Of a stretch of DNA of 64,000 bases, positions 8,507 through 17,155 are shown piece by piece (within the stretch, counting starts at the first letter, position 1; the number at the start of each line of letters is the position of its first letter). The position numbers were made by a program, and so were the translations under genes. The notes below the pieces were generated by a model that was not told where the DNA came from, did no database searches, and saw nothing but the letters and a program-made list of their open reading frames with translations. Source of the stretch: JACJXF01 sp964404825 (GTDB taxonomy: Bacteria > Bacteroidota > Bacteroidia > Bacteroidales > GCA-2748055); assembly GCA_964404825.1 (NCBI GenBank), contig CAYOLQ010000006.1, positions 5,940 through 69,939 on the forward strand, given 5' to 3'.

Positions 8507-10150
8507 ATGAAAATATTTTATCTATTGATCCTCTTTACATTTAACATCCTGCTAGTTTCTGCCCAGAATGAACAGATCGAAGCCGGAGTAGGAACTGGTA
8601 ACCTGAATAAACCGGAAAGAGAAGAGTGGCTGCGTGATCTGGGTTTCGGAATGTTTATTCACTTTTCTTTTGACAGTCAGTTAGGCATTGTGATAAGTCA
8701 TTCGATGGTTGGCGCATCTGAGGAATACCTGAACCGGTATATTTTTGAGCTCCCGAAAACTTTTAATCCGGTAAAATATGATGCATACCAGATAGCACAA
8801 TTGGCGAAACTGGCGGGTATGAAATATATTGTTTTTACTACGAAGCATCATAGCGGATTTTGCATGTGGGACACTGAAACAACTGATTTTAAGATTACTG
8901 AAACTGCCTATGAAAAGGATTTACTAAAAGAATTTGTTGAAGGAACACGGAAAGCAGGATTGGCTGTAGGCTTTTATTATTCGCCTGAAGACTTTAAGTT
9001 TTTATACGATCATGACATAACAATAAACCGTATCCATGATAAACGACTGGAAATGGATCAGGAAAAACAAATCCTTTATAATGAATTAATTCAAAAACAA
9101 ACCCATGAATTGTTTACCAATTACGGGAAGATCGACGTACTTTTTATTGATGGGCAATACGAGGAAATCTGCAAGTACGAAGCCTGGAAGCTACAGCCAG
9201 ACCTGGTAGTAACAAGAGGTGCTGTTCCAACACCTGAGCAAAATATACTTGGCCAGACCGATGACCGGTTGTGGGAATCATGCATTACGATGGGTACCCA
9301 ATGGGCATACAAACCTACCAATGATAACATGAAATCAGCAGGCCGGCTAATTGAAATACTGGTAGAGACGAGGGCTAAAGGTGGAAACCTCCTTCTCAAT
9401 GTTGGCCCACATCCGGAAGGTTACATTGCCTATGAGGAAGAAACACGCCTGAGGGAATTGGCAGCATGGAATTTCATTAATCATGAAGCAATATATAATG
9501 TACGTCCATGGATTGTGCCAAGGGAGGAAAACATCTGGTTTACAGCATCAGCAGACAGGGAAACGGTTTATGCAATCATCACAGGAATTCCCGATTGGCC
9601 CCTGGGTAAACGAAAGGAATTTGTACTGGGTTCAGTAAAATCCACTCAGGAAACAAAAATAAGTATTCTGGGTCAAAATGATGAAGTTTTAGAATACTCA
9701 CCTGAAGCAAATGTCCGTTCCAGCTTCGTTCAGAAAGATAACGGACTGCAAATATCAGTAGTCAGGGCACAGCGTATATATAACAATAAGAAATGGCCGA
9801 ATCCGATAGTTGTAAAACTTGAAAATGTATTACCTGCTTTTGATTTTCCGGTAATTGAAACAAAAAGTGTCAATGGATTAAACGGAAAAGTAAAACTTAA
9901 CGGGAATCTGTTAAAAATGGGTGGCTCTGGGCCGGTTAGGGTTGGATTTGAGTACCGGACATATGTTGATATAGCAGAAATCCTCTACACGGATTGGGAG
10001 AAAACCCGGCTTTTGGAAGTAAGTAAGGAAGGTGAATTTACAATTGAGCACAATGGACTGGAAAAGGGGATTCAATATGAATTTCGTGCGGTTATGATAC
10101 ATCCACTGATAACGGTTTATGGGGATGTTTTGCATTTCACTTTTAAATAG
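8507..10150 (+). CDS. Alpha-L-fucosidase, family GH29
   Basis: This 547-residue secreted protein has a signal peptide at 1-20 (ending VSA-Q). GH29 hallmarks appear in order: FGMFIHF (47-53), TTKHHSGFCMWDT (111-123), a Tyr-Tyr-Ser strand end (GFYYSPED, 155-162) and VLFIDGQ with the expected nucleophile Asp215. Next come the WESCITMGTQWAY segment (256-268) that matches the family's W-E-T-C motif, and KGGNLLLNVGPHPEG (291-305). The C-terminal 150 residues are the usual beta domains. The enzyme should release alpha-linked L-fucose, or a related sugar, from glycans in the periplasm. It sits between two beta-helix/sulfatase groups, which suggests a sulfated fucose-containing substrate. Confidence 0.9.
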   Translation: MKIFYLLILFTFNILLVSAQNEQIEAGVGTGNLNKPEREEWLRDLGFGMFIHFSFDSQLGIVISHSMVGASEEYLNRYIFELPKTFNPVKYDAYQIAQLAKLAGMKYIVFTTKHHSGFCMWDTETTDFKITETAYEKDLLKEFVEGTRKAGLAVGFYYSPEDFKFLYDHDITINRIHDKRLEMDQEKQILYNELIQKQTHELFTNYGKIDVLFIDGQYEEICKYEAWKLQPDLVVTRGAVPTPEQNILGQTDDRLWESCITMGTQWAYKPTNDNMKSAGRLIEILVETRAKGGNLLLNVGPHPEGYIAYEEETRLRELAAWNFINHEAIYNVRPWIVPREENIWFTASADRETVYAIITGIPDWPLGKRKEFVLGSVKSTQETKISILGQNDEVLEYSPEANVRSSFVQKDNGLQISVVRAQRIYNNKKWPNPIVVKLENVLPAFDFPVIETKSVNGLNGKVKLNGNLLKMGGSGPVRVGFEYRTYVDIAEILYTDWEKTRLLEVSKEGEFTIEHNGLEKGIQYEFRAVMIHPLITVYGDVLHFTFK

Positions 10151-10481
10151 TGTTTTCAATTCGGGATCGAACGGTTTAAACGAGACTTCCTGTTTTCATG
10201 AAAAAAAGCTCCGAATAAATTTTATAAGTTTTTTTGGATTAGTTTTTCAATTTAATTTCTGCAATTTCAAACCAACATATAAATGAACAAAGACATCATT
10301 AAATGTACTTATTATTTTTCTTTTCCTTATATTCTTTAAGTACAATTCATATTCAAATTTCTCTGTGAAGAAACTGGTTTTTATTTTATTCTTTATTATT
10401 AATCATTCACCGCTCTCAGCGGAGGATAAAATAAATTTTATCAGGAACAACTGAAATAGTCTGACAAACAAAAAAAGAAAC
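10151..10481. other. Intergenic spacer upstream of the sulfatase
   Basis: This 331-base, very AT-rich stretch has no gene. The only structure I see is a short GC hairpin at 10410-10422 (CCGCT, CTC loop, AGCGG) about 60 bases ahead of the sulfatase start. It lacks a T-run, so it looks more like 5' leader structure than a terminator. The spacing suggests that the sulfatase has its own promoter. Confidence 0.35.
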
Positions 10482-11681
10482 ATGAGTAATATGTCTTCAA
10501 ATTTCAAAGCGATAACTTTTGCAGGTTTGTCGCTATTAGGATGCAGTACCGCGCAGGCACAAGCACACAGATTGCCCAACATCCTTCACATCCATACTGA
10601 CGATCATCGCCCGGACGGATTGCGTGCACTTGGAAATCCTATTATTCAGACACCTAATCTCGACCAGCTGGCAGAACGAGGCATGACCTTTTCAAATTGT
10701 TACACGATGGGATCAATGACTGGAGCAGTTTGTACGCCAAGCCGGACCATGATGCTTACCGGCCGCTCCTGGCAGCGTATACCGGGAGCGCCAGCAGCGG
10801 CAAATAATGCGGAAGATCCGGCAACATATTTACCTCGTGTAATCGAGGCTGCCGGTTATCAGACCTGGCACATGGGAAAGAGGGGCAATGGTTTCCCGAA
10901 AGGTCTGGAAGAGTTTGGAACCAGTATCATCGACGATGCCAACGGTGATTCTCCGGAGAACAATCGTGCATATAGCTCCCAACGCCTGGCCGACAGCGCC
11001 ATCGGGTTTCTTAAGAACCGTGCTGCTATCCATGAAACAAAGCCTTTCTACGTTTACCTGGCGCCACCAGTACCACATGATCCACGCTCTGCCGAGCCTC
11101 AGTTTCATAAACTTTATGATCCTGCAAAGATACCCCTCTCACCTGCTTTTATGCCGCAACACCCTTGGGACAATGGAGAAATGACTGTACGTGATGAAAA
11201 GCTTGCCCCCTGGCCACGCACACCCGAAGATACAAAACAACAGATCGCCGACTATTATGCATGTATCACAGGAATTGACCAACATATCGGACGCATCTTT
11301 GCGGAATTAAAGGCCAGCGGTGAGTGGGATAACACGATAATTATATTCAGTGGCGATAATGGCCTCTCACTCGGAGACCACGGACTTTTTGGAAAACAAA
11401 ACCTTTACGAATACGGGGGTATGCATGTTCCGCTTATCATAGCCGGTAATGGCATACCAAAGGGTAAAAGTGATGCTCTTGTCTACCTTATGGACTTGTT
11501 CCCGACATTTGCTGATTTTGCCGGCGCGAAAATTCCAGCCGGCGTTGAGGGCAAAAGCCTTGTTCCCATGCTGGCAGGGAAGGAAAAGAAAGTCCGCGAA
11601 GTACTCTACACGGCTTACCGCGACTGCCAGCGCTCCATCCGTGATGACCGCTGGAAGCTCATCCGCTACCCTTATCGCTAA
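10482..11681 (+). CDS. Sulfatase catalytic domain (5' part, cut by assembly gap)
   Basis: This is the N-terminal 399 residues of a type I (formylglycine) sulfatase. Residues 1-27 are a signal; LSLLGC (Cys21) could be a lipobox, making it a lipoprotein. The metal site begins at HTDDHRPD (38-45), and the active-site motif is C84-T-P-S-R88, where Cys84 would be converted to formylglycine. FSGDNGLSLGDHGLFGKQNLYE carries further metal and substrate residues. The frame reads well up to DDRWKLIRYPY, then hits TAA and TGA in about 40 bases of unexpected sequence before the 10-base N gap. The same frame resumes after the gap with the normal sulfatase C-terminus, so I read this and the next entry as one gene. 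Confidence 0.85.
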   Translation: MSNMSSNFKAITFAGLSLLGCSTAQAQAHRLPNILHIHTDDHRPDGLRALGNPIIQTPNLDQLAERGMTFSNCYTMGSMTGAVCTPSRTMMLTGRSWQRIPGAPAAANNAEDPATYLPRVIEAAGYQTWHMGKRGNGFPKGLEEFGTSIIDDANGDSPENNRAYSSQRLADSAIGFLKNRAAIHETKPFYVYLAPPVPHDPRSAEPQFHKLYDPAKIPLSPAFMPQHPWDNGEMTVRDEKLAPWPRTPEDTKQQIADYYACITGIDQHIGRIFAELKASGEWDNTIIIFSGDNGLSLGDHGLFGKQNLYEYGGMHVPLIIAGNGIPKGKSDALVYLMDLFPTFADFAGAKIPAGVEGKSLVPMLAGKEKKVREVLYTAYRDCQRSIRDDRWKLIRYPYR

Positions 11682-11725
11682 TCAATTTGAAGAAGATCGA
11701 TGGTTCTTCGCAATTNNNNNNNNNN
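11682..11725. other. Assembly gap with suspect flanking sequence
   Basis: Ten N bases (11716-11725) follow about 35 bases that break the sulfatase frame with TAA and TGA. These bases contain a fold-back: GAAGAA (11692-11697) faces TTCTTC (11704-11709). In related sulfatases the sequence before the gap (RWKLIRYP) and after it (KTQLFDL) are only a few residues apart. Most of this stretch is therefore probably an assembly artefact at a contig end and not a real insertion. Confidence 0.6.
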
Positions 11726-13226
11726 CAAGACCCAGCTTTTCGATCTGAAAAATGACCCGTATGAGCTACGAAACCTCGCAGATGAATCCAAATACACTGC
11801 GAAACTCAAGGAGATGACAGCATTACTTGAAAAGGAAATGATTGTTTACGCGGACACATTCCCTCTCACGGTCTCCAATCCCAAACCTGCCGAATGGCTC
11901 CCTCCAACAACCCAGTTGTTGCCGGATAAAAAGTTGTTTCATGAAATCGCTCAACCTGCAGTTTTTCCTCCTGCATCACCCCGGTACAGCGATGTGTGCA
12001 TGAGGCTGTTCCACATACAGGAAAAGGTACCCAGGGAACGGATCATAACCGCCGGAAAAGACTTTCACATCACCTGGGGTGTCTGGTCCTATATTAATGA
12101 CAAAAGCTTTATCAAAGAAGCTAAATCACTGGGTTGGCAGTTTCAGGGTTCGGTGAATGCCATGACATATAATCCTGACTATGCATTAAAAGGTGGGAAC
12201 GGCCAGGCTTTGAAAATGGGTGAAAGATACTGGGCTGATCCGGCAAATCCAGGGTATAGGAAAGAGATATTGAAGGAAGCCAGATTGTGGATTGATAACG
12301 GAGCCACCAGTCTGCATCGTGATGATCCAGAATTCGGAGAATGGTGGTGGGATAAAATGGCAAAAAGAACAGGAGCGGATTATCAGAGAGATGCTATTCC
12401 CGATGATGAACTTTTGGAATTTCATATCTGGTTCCAAAACCAAATAGAAAAGTATGCAGGCCACAAGATAACTATCAGTGTCAATGCCAGCCATAACCGC
12501 TCTTTCATAAGTTGCTTTGATTATCGTATTACTGAAGTAAGGAAAGCGAACCTGAATCCGTCCGGTATCTGGCAGATAAGTCAGAATGCACGTAAACAGG
12601 GGATGATTTTTGCAGTTGTCGGACAGGAGGAATACCCTGTAGAAGATTTCCGCAGGATCTGGGCCGGATGCTATGCAACTGGTAACCTTTTTGTAGTACC
12701 CTGGGACCAGTTCAATGTTGCCGCACTTCATGATCCTAAAGCACAGCGCACCTTTGTTGATCCCAAAGACCTCGCAGATCTGTCAGGATTCGTTCGTGCC
12801 AACGCCATGTACCTTGATGGTTATGAGGATGCTGCTGTGGGCGGATATGATCTTAAGGAAAATCGCTACAGTTCAGGAAAACCAATAGAAATAGAAGGTG
12901 GTAGCGGTAAACTCAGTGCCTTTATTCGTGCAAGGCCGGGTGATCATGCGGCCCCGGTGGTAATACACCTTGTTGAATATGACAAGGGAGCCCCTGTGAT
13001 AATTAAACTTCCAACTCAATTATTCTTCGGAGGCTCATCCCTGAAGGTGCGTTTACGCCTTCCTGCCCCTTATGATTCCCATACTCATAATCTGGCCGAA
13101 TCTACTAAAGATTACAGCTTACTTGTTCAGGAGGAAATTTTAACTCCTACAGTTGAGGGACAATGGACTATACTTCAGGTTCCGGCATGTAAGCCCTGGG
13201 CTGTTTTAGTTGTTGAAAGACAATAA
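11726..13226 (+). CDS. Sulfatase C-terminus fused to a TIM-barrel-like domain
   Basis: After the gap the frame opens with KTQLFDLKNDPYELRNLAD, the C-terminal signature of sulfatases, and reaches the usual sulfatase end (SNPKPAEW) about 50 codons later. It then continues without a stop for about 440 residues of a different domain. That part has segments such as FHITWGVWSYINDKSFIKEA, ATSLHRDDPEFGEWWWDKMA and KITISVNASHNRSFISCFDY, resembling strands and acidic ends of a glycosidase-type (beta/alpha)8 barrel of the GH-A/GH42 kind. A beta-rich tail follows. I cannot place it in a named family. The fusion junction lies far from the gap, so it is not created by it. Confidence 0.65.
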
Positions 13227-13327
13227 GTACATGAAACAGAATGGTATTTTTTACCTTCTTTTTCGATTTATTCTTGTTCCCGGTGCCTGAATAGTGTTAC
13301 TAGTATTTTAATAATCAAATTATCACT

Positions 13328-14635
13328 ATGAACAACACGATCAGAAATCAATTGAATCTTATCCTGGTATTAATTTTATCAATTACGGTGCTGTTCTCCT
13401 GTACTACTGAAACAAACTGGTTGAAAGGCAATATGCACACACATACATTCTGGAGTGACGGACAAGACTTTCCGGAAAATGTAGCCAGTTGGTACAATGA
13501 AAACGGTTATGATTTTCTTGTATTCACCGATCATAACATTTTACATAAAGCGCCCGAAAAGAGTTTGCGTCCCGCTCACGTTTTTACTGATGGTCAACTT
13601 TGGCAAAGGATCCAGGTGGATCATCCTGCCCTTGCACGGTATGATAGTTTGTTTGGTGATGACTGGGTTGATACACGCCCTGACGATGAACAGGGATATC
13701 TGCAGGTACGTTTGAAAACAATGGATGAATACAGTTCCTTATTTAAGGACCCGGGTAAGTTTCTAATATTAATGGGAAATGAAATAACCAATATGTATGT
13801 ACATTTTTTGGCTATTCACCAGGAAAACCAAATTCCTGCATCCAAAGGTACTGCAGATGATCGCGTCAGAATGATGAAGGAAGTAGTGGACCAGTTCAAA
13901 GGAAATAGAGAGGAAAGTGGAAGAAACATCTATCCGGTGCTTGCACATCCAAATTACAGATGGAGCATAACTGCAGAAATGATACTGGATGTTCCTGAAC
14001 TACGGTTTTTTGAAGTATATAATGGAATTCCGGGAACAAGTAATGATGGAGACGGTTTCCGGGCTGGTACGGCGCGGATGTGGGATATCGTGCTTGCCAA
14101 CCGGCTTGCCAGGGGGGAAGGAGAACTTTTATATGGTTTGGCCACTGATGATGCTCATTACTATGATGGACAGGGATCAGGTCCGGGAAGAGGATGGATA
14201 ATGGCGAATTCAGAAGAGCTGACTCCAATATCAATCCTTGATGCCCTGGATAAGGGTGATTTTTACGCATCTACCGGTGTTACTTTAAAAAAGTTGAAAT
14301 TCAATGGTAAAACGCTTAAAGTTGAAATTGAACCGCAGGAAGGAATTGAATATCTGACCGAATTTATCGGAACTTTTGAAGGATTCGATACCACGAGTGT
14401 TGCTACACTGGATTCATCGGGTGTTGAAATTTCTAATACAACACGCACCTACAGTGACCAGATAGGGAAGGTCCTTTACTCAGGTAATGATCCGGAATCA
14501 TCCTATACATTCACCGGAAAAGAATTATATGTCAGGGTATGTATTACATCAACGGCTGATCAGTATGATCCCATCTCCGGAAAAGTTATTGGAAAACAGA
14601 AGGCGTGGATTCAACCACATGTTAATACCCATTAA
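13328..14635 (+). CDS. PHP-domain lipoprotein, putative phosphoesterase
   Basis: This 435-residue protein has a lipoprotein signal ending VLFSC (Cys25), so it is probably anchored in a periplasm-facing or outer membrane. NMHTHTFWSDGQ (35-46) and LVFTDHN (64-70) are motifs I and II of the PHP metal-binding fold, where His/Asp residues bind two or three metals. VLAHPNYRWS and ATDDAHYYDG supply later His/Asp ligands. PHP enzymes are phosphoesterases or related hydrolases. Secreted copies in glycan loci have no assigned substrate. It starts 101 bases after the sulfatase fusion. The C-terminal beta-rich part (from about 310) resembles an accessory domain. Confidence 0.75.
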   Translation: MNNTIRNQLNLILVLILSITVLFSCTTETNWLKGNMHTHTFWSDGQDFPENVASWYNENGYDFLVFTDHNILHKAPEKSLRPAHVFTDGQLWQRIQVDHPALARYDSLFGDDWVDTRPDDEQGYLQVRLKTMDEYSSLFKDPGKFLILMGNEITNMYVHFLAIHQENQIPASKGTADDRVRMMKEVVDQFKGNREESGRNIYPVLAHPNYRWSITAEMILDVPELRFFEVYNGIPGTSNDGDGFRAGTARMWDIVLANRLARGEGELLYGLATDDAHYYDGQGSGPGRGWIMANSEELTPISILDALDKGDFYASTGVTLKKLKFNGKTLKVEIEPQEGIEYLTEFIGTFEGFDTTSVATLDSSGVEISNTTRTYSDQIGKVLYSGNDPESSYTFTGKELYVRVCITSTADQYDPISGKVIGKQKAWIQPHVNTH

Positions 14636-14642
14636 TTAGAAA

Positions 14643-14753
14643 GAAGGCAACATAACTATAACACTTCCTGCTGTTGTGGAGTGGGATGTAAATGATACAG
14701 CTATTGAACTGATCGCTTCAAAGCATAAAAAAAGGCGGGATCAGAATAAATGA
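14643..14753 (+). pseudogene. Possible 3' remnant of a secreted hydrolase gene
   Basis: Immediately after the PHP gene an open stretch of 36 codons without a start reads GNITITLPAVVEWDVNDTAI and on to a TGA. The alternation of beta-strand residues and the TLP...DT.IEL pattern resemble the last strand of C-terminal beta domains of secreted glycosidases such as fucosidases. It may be the tail of a deleted gene. Evidence is composition and pattern only. Confidence 0.25.
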
Positions 14754-14763
14754 CCTGACTAAT

Positions 14764-14868
14764 GATAAGGAAAACATAACAATCTGGGTATAAGGAGGAG
14801 AATACAGGCTTAATGAAACAATCGTTTTTGGATTACAAGGTGGAGCCAAATCAGGGAAATTATATTAA
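14764..14868 (+). pseudogene. Decayed N-terminal fragment of a beta-helix gene
   Basis: Translation gives ENITIWV, an in-frame TAA, then GGEYRLNETIVFGLQGGAKSG. This aligns with EDITILLRGGVHFMDQTLILGL and the following EDGGQPG of the beta-helix protein at 6105, in the same order and spacing. The internal stop and missing ends show that it is a remnant. It lies directly upstream of the intact beta-helix gene at 14964, in a 328-base stretch that holds no other gene. Confidence 0.6.
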
Positions 14869-14963
14869 AACAAATTTATTTCAGTGAAAATAAGTACAAA
14901 TTGCTACCTGAACACTCTTTTGATTATATTCCCATAATTAAAACTTTTTAAATAATATGAGTT

Positions 14964-17138
14964 ATGCAAACATCTAACTTAAAATATTTTGAGCTGGTAA
15001 AAAAGTTAAAACTTCAGTTTTTTATTAAGTTAATTTTGATTCTGTTCATATTAATCATTAAAGTATCATTCATCCAGGCCCAGGTTACATTTTATGTTTC
15101 TCCTTCAGGTAATGATTCCTGGTCAGGCCTTTACGAAACCAATACTAATGGAAACGGCCCTTTTGCCACACTTCCTGCCGCTATTGAAATGGTCAGGAAG
15201 AATTTTCAAAAGTCTGATTCTGAAACTGAATTTAGAATTATACTGAGAGCAGGTACATACCAGATTGTCAAACCTATTGAATTTACTGATCTTGATAAGT
15301 TCACAATATCGCTTGAAGCATATCCCGGTGAAAAACCAATTATATCAGCAGGTAAAAAGATTACAGGCTGGAAAAAGTCCAAAGTAAATGGAAAATCCTG
15401 CTGGAAAGTTAATTTACCTGAAGTTAAAAGCGGAGAGTATTATTTCCGGCAGTTGTTTGTAAACGGACAGAGAGCTGTCCGGCCAAGGTTTCCCGAGGTC
15501 GGGTTCTATGAGGTAGAGAATCCTTTGTTCGGAACAACCGGGAGTTCGGGCCAGCAATATGCTGATGCAGCGAGAGACAGGTTCATTTTCAGGGATGGGG
15601 ATATAAAGAACTGGAAGAATCTGAATGATATTAACTTGATGGTTTTGCATTTCTGGCAGGAAGATTATCTCCCAATAAAAGAAGTAAACTGGGAAAAGAG
15701 GGAGGTTTTATTCAACGCTAAAAGTTATATGGCATTTACACGTTCCCACCCTTACCACATGTGTGGAAATGCCTGGTATTATGTTGATAATGTTTTTGAA
15801 GCTCTTGACAGCCCAGGCGAGTGGTACATCGACAAACCAACCGGGGATCTGTATTATATTCCCCGGCCTGGCGAAATAATAAATAAAACGGACATATATG
15901 CACCCGTTCTGACGAGTTTGCTTCAGATTAAAGGAAATGAGAAGGAAAAGGTCTTTGCTGGAAATGTACACATTTCGGGACTTAGTTTCCGTCATAGCGA
16001 GTACATTTGGAATTCCCACTATGGTACCGGAAACAATTTCGGAGGCAGTGGGCCGGCTTTGATCAGTTTCAATTCGGTAACTAATTGTAGTGTCTCGGAA
16101 TGCGAATTTACTAACCTTGGTGAATATGCCATTGAAATTCAAGGTGAATCAAATCAGGTTTATATAACCGGGAACAATTTCTCCGACATGGGAGCCGGAG
16201 CAGTAAAAATGAGGAATTGCAGCCAGATTCATATAACCGACAATGAAATTAACTCAGGAGGAAGAGTTTTCCATGGAGCTGCAGCCATCGTAGCCAACAC
16301 GACAAAATACTGCCGGTTCAATCACAATCATATTTCTGATTTCTATTATAACGGCATAACCTGCAGTTCAAACAGGAACACTCCGGGAAGTTATGATAAC
16401 CTCATCATGAAAAATCATATTCATGACATCGGGCAGGGATGGCTTAGCGATATGGGAGGGATTTATTTACCCGGTCTGCAACCCGGAATGGTGATACGGG
16501 GTAATGTGATTCACGATGTTAATTCTGCCTGCTATGGTGGGAATGCTGTTTACCTTGATGATTATGCACAGCATATTATTGTGGAGCAGAATTTATTGTA
16601 TAACACAAATAATGTTATTGTCAATTTTAAAGGTAATGAGAATATTGTCAGGAATAATATCCTTGCCTTCGGGGGTCAGTCAGCACTTAGGAGAGCAAGC
16701 CCTCATAAGACAGACACGATGATTGTTCTTGCCTATAAGAATGTTATACTTGTAAACAACACTTTCGTGCACCGTACAAGAGACGAGGCTTCTATTTTTA
16801 AACCGGGCTACTGGTCTGATCTTAATCTGATCTGGAATTATGGCAGTGAAGACCTTAAGGTTGAATGGCCATTTGGATTTGGTAAACCTTCGGTGAAAGG
16901 AACATGGGAGGAATGGGTAGAGAAAACAGGAAACGACCAACATTCCCTGATCCAGGATCCTTTGTTTAAAGATCCGCTGAACGGGGACTTTACAATTAGC
17001 CCGAACTCTGTGATCCATAAACTGAACATCAATCCCGGAACATTTAACGATGTTGGCCCGAGACCAAAGGACCAATGGGAGTTTACCCGTGTTAAAGCTG
17101 CCGCCAGGGAAACCCCTGCAGGAGGACATGTTGAATAA
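14964..17138 (+). CDS. Secreted right-handed beta-helix protein, second copy
   Basis: This 724-residue protein has a long hydrophobic leader ending SFIQA-Q near residue 40. An in-frame later start would shorten the unusually long n-region, but I see no better ATG. The opening VTFYVSPSGNDSWSG, FRIILRAGTYQIVKPI and EAYPGEKPIISAGKKITGW parallels the protein at 6105. The beta-helix core has ISGLSFRHSEYIW, NQVYITGNNFSDMGAGAVKM and IVRNNILAFGGQSALR. The C-terminus again has QDPLFKDPLNGDFTISPNS. It is probably a periplasmic glycosidase of GH141-like type. The next sulfatase begins 17 bases downstream, so the two are likely co-transcribed. Confidence 0.75.
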   Translation: MQTSNLKYFELVKKLKLQFFIKLILILFILIIKVSFIQAQVTFYVSPSGNDSWSGLYETNTNGNGPFATLPAAIEMVRKNFQKSDSETEFRIILRAGTYQIVKPIEFTDLDKFTISLEAYPGEKPIISAGKKITGWKKSKVNGKSCWKVNLPEVKSGEYYFRQLFVNGQRAVRPRFPEVGFYEVENPLFGTTGSSGQQYADAARDRFIFRDGDIKNWKNLNDINLMVLHFWQEDYLPIKEVNWEKREVLFNAKSYMAFTRSHPYHMCGNAWYYVDNVFEALDSPGEWYIDKPTGDLYYIPRPGEIINKTDIYAPVLTSLLQIKGNEKEKVFAGNVHISGLSFRHSEYIWNSHYGTGNNFGGSGPALISFNSVTNCSVSECEFTNLGEYAIEIQGESNQVYITGNNFSDMGAGAVKMRNCSQIHITDNEINSGGRVFHGAAAIVANTTKYCRFNHNHISDFYYNGITCSSNRNTPGSYDNLIMKNHIHDIGQGWLSDMGGIYLPGLQPGMVIRGNVIHDVNSACYGGNAVYLDDYAQHIIVEQNLLYNTNNVIVNFKGNENIVRNNILAFGGQSALRRASPHKTDTMIVLAYKNVILVNNTFVHRTRDEASIFKPGYWSDLNLIWNYGSEDLKVEWPFGFGKPSVKGTWEEWVEKTGNDQHSLIQDPLFKDPLNGDFTISPNSVIHKLNINPGTFNDVGPRPKDQWEFTRVKAAARETPAGGHVE

Positions 17139-17155
17139 TTTTTAATCCGTTCTAA

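Noticed and set aside
12186..12731. 181-codon minus-strand ORF opposite the sulfatase fusion
   Set aside because: It is a shadow of the plus-strand frame, which carries coherent domain sequence across the same bases.
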